Positions 1-9,399 of a DNA stretch of 64,000 nucleotides are shown here, piece by piece. Every line of letters starts with the position of its first letter. The first letter of the stretch is position 1. A program made the position numbers and the translations under genes. Source of the DNA: Chelonobacter sp050613185 (GTDB lineage Bacteria; Pseudomonadota; Gammaproteobacteria; Enterobacterales; Pasteurellaceae); assembly GCF_050613185.1 (NCBI RefSeq), contig NZ_CP192511.1:682001-746000 (forward strand). Direction: 5' to 3'. A model generated the notes under the pieces. It had not been told where the DNA came from and did no database searches. It saw nothing but the letters and a program-made list of their open reading frames with translations.

Positions 1-63
1 ATAGTGGGTAAATGTCATCCTTATATCGGTGCGGAAGTCTCAATCAAACTGGCGAAACTATAA
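1..63 (+). CDS. C-terminal end of an unidentified gene (partial)
   Basis: An open frame enters from the left edge and ends at TAA 61-63. It gives about 20 residues ending in EVSIKLAKL. This is too short to assign to a family. It converges with the acetyltransferase gene on the other strand. Confidence 0.4.
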   Translation: MVGKCHPYIGAEVSIKLAKL

Positions 64-102
64 CACTGTTCCACTATTTTTAAAAGTTTACAATATCGCC
101 AT

Positions 103-123
103 AAGGCAAATTATCATTGCCTT
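103..123. terminator. Possible bidirectional terminator hairpin
   Basis: AAGGCAA (103-109) pairs with TTGCCTT (117-123) around a 7-nt loop. It lies between two converging genes. The stem is short and there is no long T-run, so the call rests mainly on position. Confidence 0.3.
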
Positions 124-168
124 TAAGCTGTCTAGTGTGGATTCAATGTGAGCCTATTATTCTTCGGA

Positions 169-633
169 TTAGGCGCGCTTGCTAAAATCTTTCGAATAAT
201 AATTCAAGTTTTGTTGCCAAGTCCAACCCTGCTTTGCCCAGAAAGCGTTGCCGCTTTGGTTGTCGGCGAACACTAACAAACGCCCGCGGGTGATATTTTT
301 ACTGCGCAGTTGCTGTTCCAATTTATGCAGCAGTGCGCTACCAATCCCTTTGCCTTGCTGATTTTGCGCCACCGCCATATGATAAATCGTAGCACGGCGA
401 CCGTCGTAGCCGCACATGATGACGCCGAGCAGTTGTTTATCTTGCTCGGCAACAAAATTCAGATCGGGATTAAAGGCAAGGAAAGCGCTGACGGCTTGTT
501 CGTTGTCATCAACCGCACTCATGCCCATGCCGGGTGTGTTGTGCCACAATTCGGCAACCGGTGCGCAATCGTCCGTTTGCATTGGGCGAATCGTCAAGGC
601 TGAAAGTGCGGTTGCCATTCGGTTATCACTCAT
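169..633 (-). CDS. GNAT family N-acetyltransferase (YpeA-like)
   Basis: A 154-residue single-domain GNAT acetyltransferase. The acetyl-CoA binding loop is visible as QNQQGKGIGSALL (about residues 90-102), preceded by the typical beta-4 strand IYHMAVA. Overall it resembles E. coli YpeA, whose substrate is unknown. The start codon overlaps the mnmA stop as ATGA (630-633), so translation is probably coupled and the gene is the last in the mnmA transcript. A start at Met6 is also possible; the conserved domain begins at TIRPM near residue 14. Substrate not predictable. Confidence 0.8.
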   Translation of the reverse strand: MSDNRMATALSALTIRPMQTDDCAPVAELWHNTPGMGMSAVDDNEQAVSAFLAFNPDLNFVAEQDKQLLGVIMCGYDGRRATIYHMAVAQNQQGKGIGSALLHKLEQQLRSKNITRGRLLVFADNQSGNAFWAKQGWTWQQNLNYYSKDFSKRA

Positions 634-1799
634 TTAACCGTACTTTCGATAATGCCGCCGCCTAAGCAAACTTCGCCTTGATAGAACACGGCGGATTGCC
701 CCGGGGTGACGGCGATTTGCGGTTGGTCAAACCGCACTTCGATCTTGCCGTCGTCAAGCGGCAGGATTTCACAGGCAATATCATCTTGCCGATAGCGGGT
801 TTTCACCGTGCAGCGCAACGCTTGACGAATAGGTTCGCGCGAGACCCAATCCAACTGTTGGGCAATCAAGCCGTTCGACAATAACGCGGAATTATCCAGC
901 CCTTGCGCCACAACTAACACGTTGTTAACTAGGTCTTTCTCGACCACATACCACGCATTCTCGTCTTTGCCTTTCACCCCGCCAATGCGCAAGCCTTTTC
1001 GCTGTCCGAGGGTGTGATACATCAAACCGTCATGGCGTCCGATCACTTCACCGTCAAGAGTGCGGATTTCACCCGGCTGTGCCGGCAGATAGCGAGCCAA
1101 AAAGTCCTTGAATTTACGTTCGCCGATAAAGCAAATTCCGGTCGAATCTTTTTTCTTGGCAGTGATCAGCCCCAGCTCTTCCGCAATTTGGCGTACCACC
1201 GGTTTTTCCAGTTCGCCGACCGGGAACAGACTTTGCGCCACTTGTTGGTGGCTCAGGGTATAAAGAAAATAGCTTTGGTCTTTGTTGCTGTCCAAACCGC
1301 GCAGCAGTTGCACCTTAGCACCGACCGCACTTTCATCGACAAAGGAACGGCGCACATAATGCCCGGTGGCAATATAATCCGCGCCTAAATCTTCCGCGGC
1401 ATATTCCAAAAAGGCTTTGAATTTGATCTCTTTGTTACACAGAATATCCGGGTTCGGCGTACGTCCCGCTTTGTATTCGACTAAAAAATGTTCAAATACA
1501 TTATCCCAGTATTCCGCGGCAAAATTGATCTTATGTAAGTGAATGCCCAACTTGTCGCAGACCGCCTGCGCATCCGCCAAGTCTGCTGCCGCAGTACAAT
1601 AATCGCTGTCGTCGTCCTCTTCCCAGTTTTTCATAAATAAGCCTTCCACCTGATAGCCTTGCTGTTGCAGGATATAGGCGGAAACCGACGAATCGACGCC
1701 GCCGGACATTCCGACGATGACTTTTTTGGTGGCATTCGCTGCTTTTTTTGCGTTGCCGAGAGGATTTAATTTCTCAAATGTTGCTGAAATCAAGGTCAT
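630..1799 (-). CDS. mnmA: tRNA-specific 2-thiouridylase MnmA
   Basis: MnmA makes the 2-thiouridine at wobble position 34 of tRNA-Lys, Glu and Gln, using ATP and persulfide sulfur relayed by the Tus proteins. The 389-residue protein has the PP-loop SGGVDSS at residues 32-38 and the two catalytic cysteines, C121 in NPDILCN and C223 in STGICFIGE. The roughly 25-residue extension before the PP-loop region matches the longer Haemophilus form, which supports the chosen start. The gene follows nqrM on the same strand, about 70 bp away. A tusA-like gene is found at 31.8 kb. Confidence 0.97.
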   Translation of the reverse strand: MTLISATFEKLNPLGNAKKAANATKKVIVGMSGGVDSSVSAYILQQQGYQVEGLFMKNWEEDDDSDYCTAAADLADAQAVCDKLGIHLHKINFAAEYWDNVFEHFLVEYKAGRTPNPDILCNKEIKFKAFLEYAAEDLGADYIATGHYVRRSFVDESAVGAKVQLLRGLDSNKDQSYFLYTLSHQQVAQSLFPVGELEKPVVRQIAEELGLITAKKKDSTGICFIGERKFKDFLARYLPAQPGEIRTLDGEVIGRHDGLMYHTLGQRKGLRIGGVKGKDENAWYVVEKDLVNNVLVVAQGLDNSALLSNGLIAQQLDWVSREPIRQALRCTVKTRYRQDDIACEILPLDDGKIEVRFDQPQIAVTPGQSAVFYQGEVCLGGGIIESTVK

Positions 1800-1868
1800 T
1801 ACAAATCCAATTGTTTGATATTACAAGATAATCGGTTGGTCGGACGAGATCGCCCGACCAATAGGCGA

Positions 1869-2093
1869 CTAGATAATTCGCTCTTGTTGCTCTAATTTTT
1901 GTTTTCGCGCTTCGGCTGCCATTTTGGCTTTACGGTTATCGCAAGGTTCCGGACAATCGCACACTTTTTCCAAGCCAAGGGTGGCAATACCGCCGCAACT
2001 GCCATGGATAGACTTGCGTTTAACCCAATAGCCGATTGACATCGCTAGAATCACCACAAGAAAAATACCGAAGGTGATAAAAAATACGTTCAT
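1869..2093 (-). CDS. nqrM: NqrM, Na+-NQR maturation protein (DUF539)
   Basis: A 74-residue small membrane protein: one N-terminal transmembrane helix (residues about 3-20), then a cytoplasmic tail with four cysteines in SCGG and VCDCPEPC. NqrM is known to be required for assembling the intramembrane iron centre held by NqrD and NqrE cysteines. The frame is open further upstream, but that stretch overlaps apbE and is rich in Arg and His. The ATG at 2093, giving MNVFFITFG, is the sensible start. It lies directly after apbE at the end of the nqr operon. Confidence 0.93.
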   Translation of the reverse strand: MNVFFITFGIFLVVILAMSIGYWVKRKSIHGSCGGIATLGLEKVCDCPEPCDNRKAKMAAEARKQKLEQQERII

Positions 2094-2121
2094 AACTTCA
2101 TTCCTAATCCTATGCTGACGG

Positions 2122-3177
2122 TTATTGCGCCGTGAGCCGTTTAAATGCCGATGACATTTTAGTCTCAAAACCGTTATTTGTCTTGATAATCAAGTAAATC
2201 GCCAGATTATTTTTTTCGGCAACCGCCAATGCCTTGTCGCTGCCCAAAACAAACAATCCCGTCGCCAAGCCGTCGGCGGTCATACTGGACGGATCGAGCA
2301 CCGTCACCGAGACTAAATTATGTTGAATTGGTTTGCCGCTATGCGGGTCAATCTCATGGGAAAAACGTACGCCGTCCCGTTCAAAATAGTTACGATAATC
2401 GCCGGAGGTTGCCATTGCCATGTCTTGCAAACCAATGATCAACTGTACCGCTCTTGAACCGTCAAATTCCGGTTTTTCAATCGCAATTTGCCATGCTTTA
2501 TTCGCTTTATTCCGCCCTTTGGCACGGATTTCCCCGCCGATTTCAACCAGATAATCCGTCACGCCGAGCGATTCCAGATATTCCGCCAATTGATCCACGC
2601 CGAAGCCTTTGGCAATTGACGATAGGTCGATATACAGATTCGGAATGCTTTTACTTAACCGATATTGCCCGTCTTGCTGCTGTAGGATTAATTTATCCAA
2701 ACCGACCCAAGCGCGCCGTGCCTCGATTTCCTGATCGGTCGGAATCTTTTCCGGGCGGTTTTCCGGTCCGAAGCCCCATAAGTTCACCAAAGGTCCGACG
2801 GTAATATCCAATGCTCCGTCGGTTAATTGGTGTAAACGGATTGCTTCGGCAACCACCTTGCCAAATTCCGCTGAAATAGGAAATGCACCTTCAACCGGTT
2901 GCAACCGATTAAATCGGGAGATTTCCGAATCTTTCTGGTAAGTCGACATTTGCCGGTTCACTTCTTGCAAAGTGCGGTCAATGGCTTGCTGCACCGCTTG
3001 CGCTTCCGGCAAGTTTTTGCTGCTGTCAGCCAAATATTTGACGCTGTAAGTGGTGCCCATGGTTTTACCATTGAAAGCCACTTCCGTTGTTTTATCACCG
3101 CAGGCGGCAACACTGATACTAATAAAAAAGGCTAGCCCGAGCCGGGCCAGCCAGTTAATTGATTGTTTTAAAATCAT
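2122..3177 (-). CDS. apbE: FAD:protein FMN transferase ApbE (Ftp)
   Basis: A 351-residue lipoprotein. The signal peptide ends in the lipobox VAAC, so the protein is anchored on the periplasmic side of the inner membrane. ApbE hydrolyses FAD and attaches FMN through a phosphoester bond to threonines, here those of NqrB and NqrC. The family hallmarks GKTMGTTYSV near the mature N terminus and VEIGGEIRAKG in the middle are present. It sits between nqrF and nqrM, as in other nqr operons, so the modifying enzyme is made together with its substrates. Confidence 0.96.
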   Translation of the reverse strand: MILKQSINWLARLGLAFFISISVAACGDKTTEVAFNGKTMGTTYSVKYLADSSKNLPEAQAVQQAIDRTLQEVNRQMSTYQKDSEISRFNRLQPVEGAFPISAEFGKVVAEAIRLHQLTDGALDITVGPLVNLWGFGPENRPEKIPTDQEIEARRAWVGLDKLILQQQDGQYRLSKSIPNLYIDLSSIAKGFGVDQLAEYLESLGVTDYLVEIGGEIRAKGRNKANKAWQIAIEKPEFDGSRAVQLIIGLQDMAMATSGDYRNYFERDGVRFSHEIDPHSGKPIQHNLVSVTVLDPSSMTADGLATGLFVLGSDKALAVAEKNNLAIYLIIKTNNGFETKMSSAFKRLTAQ

Positions 3178-3201
3178 TTTCTATCTCTGAATGTGATTCC
3201 A

Positions 3202-4425
3202 TTAACCACCGAAGTCATCCAACAGGATGTTTTCGTCTTCAACCCCTAGGTTTTTCAACATACCGATTACCGCGGCATTCATCACCGGAGGCCCACACAT
3301 ATAGTATTCACAATCTTCCGGCGCTTCGTGGTCTTTCAGATAGTTTTCATACAATACGTTGTGAATAAAGCCGGTGTAGCCGTCCCAATGATCTTCCGGC
3401 AACGGATCAGACAAGGCTACATGCCATTTAAAGTTGTCGTTTTCCGCTTGCAGGGTGTCGAAATCTTCCACGTAGAACATTTCGCGTTTAGAACGTGCGC
3501 CATACCAGAACGACATTTTACGTTTTGAATGCAGGCGTTTTAACTGATCAAAGATATGCGAACGCATTGGCGCCATACCGGCACCACCACCGATAAACAC
3601 CATTTCCGCATCGGTATCTTTAGCGAAGAATTCGCCGAATGGTCCGGAAATCGTCACTTTATCACCCGCTTTCAATGACCAAATGTAAGAAGACATTTGC
3701 CCTGGCGGTGCATCAGGTTGTTTTGGCGGCGGTGTCGCAATCCGCACGTTCAACATGATAATGCCTTTTTCTTCCGGATAAGATGCCATGGAATAAGCAC
3801 GGATAATCGGCTCGTCGACTTTCGACACATAACGCCATAAGTTAAATTTATCCCAGTCTTCATGGTATTCTTCCGGAATATCGAAGTCTTTATAATTTAC
3901 GGTATGTGGCTCGGCTTCAATCTGAATGTAACCGCCGGCACGGAACGGAACTTCTTCCCCTTCCGGAATGGCAAGTTTCAATTCTTTGATAAAAGTCGCT
4001 TTGTTATCGTTTGAAATAACGGTACATTCCCATTTTTTCACACCGAAGATTTCCGGCTCGACTTCCACTTCCATGTCGCTTTTGACATTGACTTGGCAAG
4101 ATAAGCGCCAGCCTTCTTTGGCTTCTTTTTTACTGATATGGGAAAGTTCGGTTGGCAGAATATCACCGCCGCCGTGTAATACTTTAACCTTGCATTGACC
4201 GCAAGAGCCGCCGCCGCCGCAAGCGGAAGACAAGAAAATGCCTTCGCTCGCCAGTGCGCCCAACAGCTTACCGCCCGCAGGCAGTTTAATCGCTTTGCTC
4301 GGATCCTCGTTGATCCCGATAGTAATGTCACCGGAGTTGACCAGTTTTGACTTGGCGAACAAAATCAGCACCACCAAAACCAAAACAATCACGGTAAACA
4401 TTGCGATACCTAAAATGATTTCCAT
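3202..4425 (-). CDS. nqrF: Na+-NQR subunit F, NADH-oxidising flavoprotein
   Basis: NqrF takes electrons from NADH and passes them via FAD and a 2Fe-2S cluster into the membrane complex. The 407-residue protein has an N-terminal membrane anchor (about 4-24) and a plant-type ferredoxin domain with Cys69, Cys75, Cys78 and Cys110. A ferredoxin-NADP reductase-like module follows, with RAYSMAS for FAD and GGGAGMAPMRSH for NADH. AGAGGA lies upstream of the ATG. It is the last structural subunit, 15 bp after nqrE. Confidence 0.98.
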   Translation of the reverse strand: MEIILGIAMFTVIVLVLVVLILFAKSKLVNSGDITIGINEDPSKAIKLPAGGKLLGALASEGIFLSSACGGGGSCGQCKVKVLHGGGDILPTELSHISKKEAKEGWRLSCQVNVKSDMEVEVEPEIFGVKKWECTVISNDNKATFIKELKLAIPEGEEVPFRAGGYIQIEAEPHTVNYKDFDIPEEYHEDWDKFNLWRYVSKVDEPIIRAYSMASYPEEKGIIMLNVRIATPPPKQPDAPPGQMSSYIWSLKAGDKVTISGPFGEFFAKDTDAEMVFIGGGAGMAPMRSHIFDQLKRLHSKRKMSFWYGARSKREMFYVEDFDTLQAENDNFKWHVALSDPLPEDHWDGYTGFIHNVLYENYLKDHEAPEDCEYYMCGPPVMNAAVIGMLKNLGVEDENILLDDFGG

Positions 4426-4440
4426 CTGCTATTCCTCTCT

Positions 4441-5037
4441 TTACAACTGAATGCCGGAGAATGACATGAAGCCAAGCGCCATCAGGCCAACAGTAATAAA
4501 TGTGATTCCCAATCCACGCAAGCCTTTCGGCACGTCGGAATACTTCATTTTTTCTGTTAAGCCGGCTAACGCTACGATTGCCAACATCCAACCCGTACCT
4601 GCACCAATACCGTACACAACTGATTCGGCAAAGTTGTAATCACGCTGTACCATGAAAGATACGCCGCCGAAGATTGCGCAGTTTACGGTAATCAACGGCA
4701 GGAAGATCCCCAAGGCGTTGTACAAGGCCGGAAAGTATTTATCTAAAATCATTTCCAGAATTTGTACCAACGCAGCGATCACACCGATAAAGGTGATAAA
4801 GTTAAGGAAACTGAGATCCACGCCTTCAATCAAAGCACCGTCTTTCAAGATCAGGTTATACACGATGTTATTGGTCGGTACTGCGATACCCAATACCACG
4901 ATAACGGCGATCCCCAAACCGAAAGAGGTCGATACTTTTTTCGATACCGCAAGGAAAGTACACATTCCAAGGAAGAAAGCCAGTGCCATGTTTTCGATAA
5001 AAATCGAACGCACAAAAAGACTGATATAATGTTCCAT
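4441..5037 (-). CDS. nqrE: Na+-NQR subunit E, integral membrane
   Basis: A 198-residue, six-helix membrane subunit homologous to NqrD and to RnfA. NqrD and NqrE form an inverted pair that binds an iron centre in the membrane. The cysteines in FLGMCTF and VNCAIFGG fit that role. It begins 2 bp after nqrD stops, so translation is probably coupled. Confidence 0.97.
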   Translation of the reverse strand: MEHYISLFVRSIFIENMALAFFLGMCTFLAVSKKVSTSFGLGIAVIVVLGIAVPTNNIVYNLILKDGALIEGVDLSFLNFITFIGVIAALVQILEMILDKYFPALYNALGIFLPLITVNCAIFGGVSFMVQRDYNFAESVVYGIGAGTGWMLAIVALAGLTEKMKYSDVPKGLRGLGITFITVGLMALGFMSFSGIQL

Positions 5038-5039
5038 GC

Positions 5040-5669
5040 TTATTTACTCTCCACTTGTTCCGGTTTGTAGGTTCTTAATAACCAAATCACGAAACCGATA
5101 ATAAAGAATGCGCTTGGCGCCAACAGGAACAAACCGTTCGGCTGATACCAGCCGCCGTTATTGATGGTTTCCAAAATCGTTACGCCGAACAATTTTCCGG
5201 AACCGATCAGTTCACGCAAGAACGCCACCACGATTAAAATCGCACCGTAGCCCAAACCGTTACCGACCCCGTCCAAGAAGCTGTCAATCGGGCTTTCTTT
5301 CATCGCAAACGCTTCCGCACGTCCCATAACGATACAGTTGGTGATAATCAAACCGACGAATACCGAGAGCTGTTTGGAAATATCATAAGCGTAAGCGCGC
5401 AAAATTTGGTCAACCAAGATAACCAAAGAGGCAATGATCGCCATTTGTACGATAATCCGCACGCTGTTCGGAATGAAATTGCGAATGCAAGAAATAAAGA
5501 AACTGGAAAACGCAGTAACAAATACCACTGCAATCGCCATTACCACAGCCGTTTCCAACTTGGTTGTCACCGCCAGCGCAGAACAGATCCCGAGGATTTG
5601 TAACGCAATTGGGTTGTTATCCAAGATAGGGGATAACAATAAGCCTTTTCTACCTTTTAACTCAGCCAT
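5040..5669 (-). CDS. nqrD: Na+-NQR subunit D, integral membrane
   Basis: A 209-residue, six-helix membrane subunit, partner of NqrE in the Na+ pump and homologue of RnfE. Conserved cysteine segments are LGICSALAV near the N terminus and ITNCIVMGR in the middle. Its start overlaps the end of nqrC by 8 bp. Confidence 0.97.
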   Translation of the reverse strand: MAELKGRKGLLLSPILDNNPIALQILGICSALAVTTKLETAVVMAIAVVFVTAFSSFFISCIRNFIPNSVRIIVQMAIIASLVILVDQILRAYAYDISKQLSVFVGLIITNCIVMGRAEAFAMKESPIDSFLDGVGNGLGYGAILIVVAFLRELIGSGKLFGVTILETINNGGWYQPNGLFLLAPSAFFIIGFVIWLLRTYKPEQVESK

Positions 5670-6432
5670 TGTTTAATTCTCCTGCTCTAAGTTTTTTCAG
5701 GAACGGGCCGAAGCCGTTTTTACCAAACCAGAATTTGAAACTGGCGTCGACACCGTTCGCTGTTAGCGTGGCGCCGGATAACGCATCAATTCCGTGTTCT
5801 TTATTGGCCGAACCACCTTTGGCAACAAATAACGCCTCTTGCCCTTGGGCATCATAAATTTTCTTGCCCGGGAATTGAGCCTGCCAGCCTGGATTCTCAA
5901 TTTCACCGCCCAAGCCCGGGGTTTCCCCGTGTTGATAATAAGTGATACCGTCAATCGTATTGCCATCCGGCTGAATCGCCATAAAGCCGTACATCACCGA
6001 CCAAAGACCCGAGCCGTAAATCGGCAGTACGATTTTTTCCACTCGTCCTTGATCATTTTTCACCAAATAAATTTCTGCCAAATTGGCACGGCGACGAATC
6101 TTCGCCAAATCTTCTTCGGCCGGCAGGGCAATGCTGGTTTGCGGGTTCTTAGCCGCCGCAGCCGCGTCAAATCCGGCTTGTTCAGGTACGTATTCGCCTG
6201 TATTCAAATCAACCAAACGCGGCTCAATATTTTTCGCATAAACCTGCTTAATATTGATTCCCGGTTTTAACAAACCGGCTACGCTAAGGATATTTTTTTG
6301 TTTATCCAGTAATTTTTGTTCTTCCTGCACCGGTTTCAAGCTCACCGCAGAGCCGGCAACAATAATCGAACAGACTAAGCTGACGAGAAGAATAACCAGA
6401 ATCGTGCCTGCAAAACTGTCTTTCTTAAACAT
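5662..6432 (-). CDS. nqrC: Na+-NQR subunit C, covalent FMN carrier
   Basis: A 256-residue subunit with one N-terminal transmembrane helix and a periplasmic FMN-binding domain. The flavinylation motif SGAT is at residues 219-222, with Thr222 as the FMN acceptor modified by ApbE. The gene overlaps nqrB and nqrD by 8 bp at each end. Confidence 0.98.
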   Translation of the reverse strand: MFKKDSFAGTILVILLVSLVCSIIVAGSAVSLKPVQEEQKLLDKQKNILSVAGLLKPGINIKQVYAKNIEPRLVDLNTGEYVPEQAGFDAAAAAKNPQTSIALPAEEDLAKIRRRANLAEIYLVKNDQGRVEKIVLPIYGSGLWSVMYGFMAIQPDGNTIDGITYYQHGETPGLGGEIENPGWQAQFPGKKIYDAQGQEALFVAKGGSANKEHGIDALSGATLTANGVDASFKFWFGKNGFGPFLKKLRAGELNNG

Positions 6433-7675
6433 TGCGAGCTCTCCTACGTTTGATATTTGCTTGAACTACCAAGTAGTCAAATAACGGTGCAAACAAATTA
6501 GCAAATAGAATCGCTAACATCATGCCTTCCGGATATGCCGGGTTAACCACACGGATTAACACGCACATTACGCCGATTAATGCGCCGTACCACCACTTTC
6601 CTTTATTCGTGAAAGAGGCCGATACCGGATCCGTCGCCATAAAGAACATCCCCAAGGCGAAGCCGCCCAGCACCAAATGCCAATGCCACGGCATTGCAAA
6701 CATCGGATTGCTGTCAGAACCAATGACGTTGAAAAGCGTTGACATCGCAATCATCCCGATCATCACACCGGCAACGATACGCCAAGAAGCGATACGGGCG
6801 AAAATAATGAATGCGCCGCCTAAAATCAGCATTAGGGTTGATACTTCCCCAATCGATCCCGGAATGTTACCGATGAAAGCATCCATCCAAGTGATTGGTT
6901 GTTGCGTAACATTGTTAATCAAACCACTTTCGCCACCCATATTCCATTGCGAAAGTGCGGTTGCGCCGGTGAAACCGTCGGCGGCAACCCACACTGCGTC
7001 ACCGGAAATTTGCGCCGGATAAGCGAAGAATAGGAATGCACGCCCCGCCAGCGCCGGGTTCATAAAGTTTTTACCCACACCGCCGAACACTTCTTTCGCC
7101 ACAACAACCCCAAAAGTGGTTGCCAGTGCCGCTTGCCATAACGGTAACGTTGGCGGAACGATTAATGCCAACAGGATTGAGGTGACAAAGAAGCCTTCGT
7201 TGATTTCATGCTTACGGATCATGGCGAATAATACTTCCCAGAAACCACCTACCAAAAACACTACGGCATAGATTGGCAGGAAGAAAATTGCACCCAGTAC
7301 GATTTTGGCGATGACGCCCGCATCCGGCGATAATACCCCGAACATATCCGCCAAAGCAAAGTGCCAGTCATTGGCAATATTTTGCGCCACATTTTGCGCA
7401 AACACCTCAGGTGAGGCCAAACTGCCTAATGCCAATAATGATTGCGCGCCCACGTTGTACATACCGTAGAACATCGCCGGAAACAGCGCTAACCAGACTA
7501 ATACCATCATACGTTTTGAATCGATTGCATCACGTACGTGGGAAGATTTACTGGTTACCGTTCCCGGTGTATATAAAAACGTGGCGGTTGCTTCATACAG
7601 CGCATACCACTTTTCATATTTTCCACCCGGCAAAAACGCAGGTTCGATTTTCTCTAAAAGATGTTTTAAACCCAT
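6425..7675 (-). CDS. nqrB: Na+-NQR subunit B, Na+ channel subunit
   Basis: A 416-residue polytopic membrane subunit, the largest of the complex, with about ten helices. It binds a covalent FMN and riboflavin and is thought to contain the Na+ path. The flavinylation site reads TGAT at residues 236-239 (acceptor Thr239) instead of the more usual SGAT; the acceptor Thr is kept. It starts 1 bp after the nqrA stop. Confidence 0.97.
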   Translation of the reverse strand: MGLKHLLEKIEPAFLPGGKYEKWYALYEATATFLYTPGTVTSKSSHVRDAIDSKRMMVLVWLALFPAMFYGMYNVGAQSLLALGSLASPEVFAQNVAQNIANDWHFALADMFGVLSPDAGVIAKIVLGAIFFLPIYAVVFLVGGFWEVLFAMIRKHEINEGFFVTSILLALIVPPTLPLWQAALATTFGVVVAKEVFGGVGKNFMNPALAGRAFLFFAYPAQISGDAVWVAADGFTGATALSQWNMGGESGLINNVTQQPITWMDAFIGNIPGSIGEVSTLMLILGGAFIIFARIASWRIVAGVMIGMIAMSTLFNVIGSDSNPMFAMPWHWHLVLGGFALGMFFMATDPVSASFTNKGKWWYGALIGVMCVLIRVVNPAYPEGMMLAILFANLFAPLFDYLVVQANIKRRRARNV

Positions 7676-7676
7676 T

Positions 7677-9017
7677 TTAACCTTCCTTCTCGATCTTATC
7701 TAACGCCGCGCGCAAGATTGGACCATATTCATTTTTGCCCGGACAAACAAAGGTGCAAAGTGCCAGATCTTCTTCATCCAGTTCCAAACAACCTAACGCT
7801 TGCGCACCGTCAGTATCGCCGGCACTTAAATCACGCAGTAACAAGGTCGGAATAATATCCAACGGCATTACGCGCTCATAAGCACCGATCGGCACCATCG
7901 CACGGTGTCCGCCGTTCACGGCCGAAGTTAAGTTAAACAATTTTTTACCAAAATGTCCCAACACGGTACGGGTGATTGAGAATTTATCTGCGCCCGGCAT
8001 AATCCAGCCGATAAACTCTTTCTCGCGTCCTTCGGCAATCACGGAAACTTGTAATGCATAACGTCCCAAATAATTATGTGGACCGACCGCAGTTGTACCA
8101 TTTAATACCGAACCTGAAATCACACGGTTTTCACCGTCTTGCAGTTCATTGGCTGTCAATTGTGAAAGGTTCGCCCCTAAACAGGTGCGCACTAACCCGG
8201 GATTTTTCACTTGCGGACCGCCGAGAGCGACAACACGCTCAACCGACAATTCACCGCTGGTAAACAGTTTGCCAATGGCAATCACATCTTGGTAATTCAA
8301 ATACCAAACGGATTTGGTTGCACTAACCGGCTCAAGAAAGTGGATATGCGTACCGCTTAATCCGGCGGGATGCGGACCGCTAAACTCTTCGGTTTGCAGC
8401 TTGGCAATTTGCGGAAGGGTAATTTGCGTCCCGGCAGCTTTACACACATACAGTTTTTCATTATTCAAGCGGCTGAGCACCAACAGACCGTCTTGGAATG
8501 CTTGCGCTTGCTCGTTAATGATCACCACAGGATCTGCCGCCAACGGATTGGTATCCATGGCATTCACAAAAATCGCGGCAGGTACGGCATCCGTAGCCGG
8601 CGATTTGCTGAACGGACGTGTACGCAATGCCGTCCAAAGACCGGATTGCAGCAAATTTTCACGTACTTGTTCATCGGTTAATGACGACAGTTGTTGACGA
8701 TCGTATTTGTTAAACGTAATTTGCTCATTACCTTCAACCTTAATTACAACCGATTGTAATACACGCTTGGCGCCACGATTAATCGCCGTGACAGTGCCGC
8801 TTGCCGGTGCAGTAAAGACCACACCCGGGTTTTTCTTATCAGAGAAAAGCACCTGTCCTTTCTTGACAACATCACCCTCGCGAACACTCATCGACGGACG
8901 CATACCTACATAATCTTCGCCAAGCACCGCAACTTCAGTAATGGCAGGACCATTCTGGATTACCTGTGCCGGTTTCCCTGAAATTGGAAGATCCAAGCCT
9001 TTCTTAATTGTAATCAT
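7677..9017 (-). CDS. nqrA: Na+-NQR subunit A
   Basis: The 446-residue cytoplasmic subunit and first gene of the operon. Its N-terminal lipoyl/barrel-sandwich-like part shows GEDYVGMRPSMSVREGD. The C-terminal segment LCTFVCPGKNEYGPIL is a degenerate ferredoxin-like motif related to RnfC. In family studies NqrA is linked to quinone binding. No strong Shine-Dalgarno is seen before the ATG. A long untranslated stretch precedes the gene. Confidence 0.97.
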   Translation of the reverse strand: MITIKKGLDLPISGKPAQVIQNGPAITEVAVLGEDYVGMRPSMSVREGDVVKKGQVLFSDKKNPGVVFTAPASGTVTAINRGAKRVLQSVVIKVEGNEQITFNKYDRQQLSSLTDEQVRENLLQSGLWTALRTRPFSKSPATDAVPAAIFVNAMDTNPLAADPVVIINEQAQAFQDGLLVLSRLNNEKLYVCKAAGTQITLPQIAKLQTEEFSGPHPAGLSGTHIHFLEPVSATKSVWYLNYQDVIAIGKLFTSGELSVERVVALGGPQVKNPGLVRTCLGANLSQLTANELQDGENRVISGSVLNGTTAVGPHNYLGRYALQVSVIAEGREKEFIGWIMPGADKFSITRTVLGHFGKKLFNLTSAVNGGHRAMVPIGAYERVMPLDIIPTLLLRDLSAGDTDGAQALGCLELDEEDLALCTFVCPGKNEYGPILRAALDKIEKEG

Positions 9018-9399
9018 ATTGTTAGCACTACTTTTTAGTTAGGTTTACATCACAATTGCCAATCTTACGTTCTGAAAACGCGGTATCGGCAACCTCTTTT
9101 TGAGCAATGAATGGGGAAAGGTCTAAACATGGGAATCCCACAACAGCTAAACACTTACCACTCAAACATAAAATTTAAAACTCAAATTCCGGAAAATATC
9201 AAAAAAGACAACAGGCTGCTTATCCAAATGCTTCGCCTTGCTTCCCGTCATTTTTGATGGTTAATTTTTTGATAATAAAAACGACTTATTGTAACCAATT
9301 AAGCCGCTAAAATTCCACTTTAACCACGACTTTTTTTGATCTGATCACACTTTTTATACCCGAATGTAGCAGGATTGTTACTATTTTACCTACAAAGAG
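9018..9399 (-). promoter_or_regulatory. Gene-free region upstream of nqrA, probable nqr promoter and leader
   Basis: These 382 bp between bolA and nqrA hold no credible gene. On the minus strand TACAAT (plus-strand positions 9288-9293) is a possible -10; no good -35 lies 17 bp upstream. If it is used, the nqr mRNA would have a leader of about 265 nt. I recognise no known riboswitch and no strong terminator hairpin. Confidence 0.4.

Noticed and set aside
6425..7675. NqrB flavinylation motif TGAT instead of SGAT as a loss of function
   Set aside because: The FMN-accepting threonine is kept and serine to threonine is conservative, so normal modification is expected.
9332..9346. TTTGATCTGATCACA as a CRP or FNR site upstream of nqrA
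   Set aside because: The half-site spacing is one base too short for either consensus, so it was not called.
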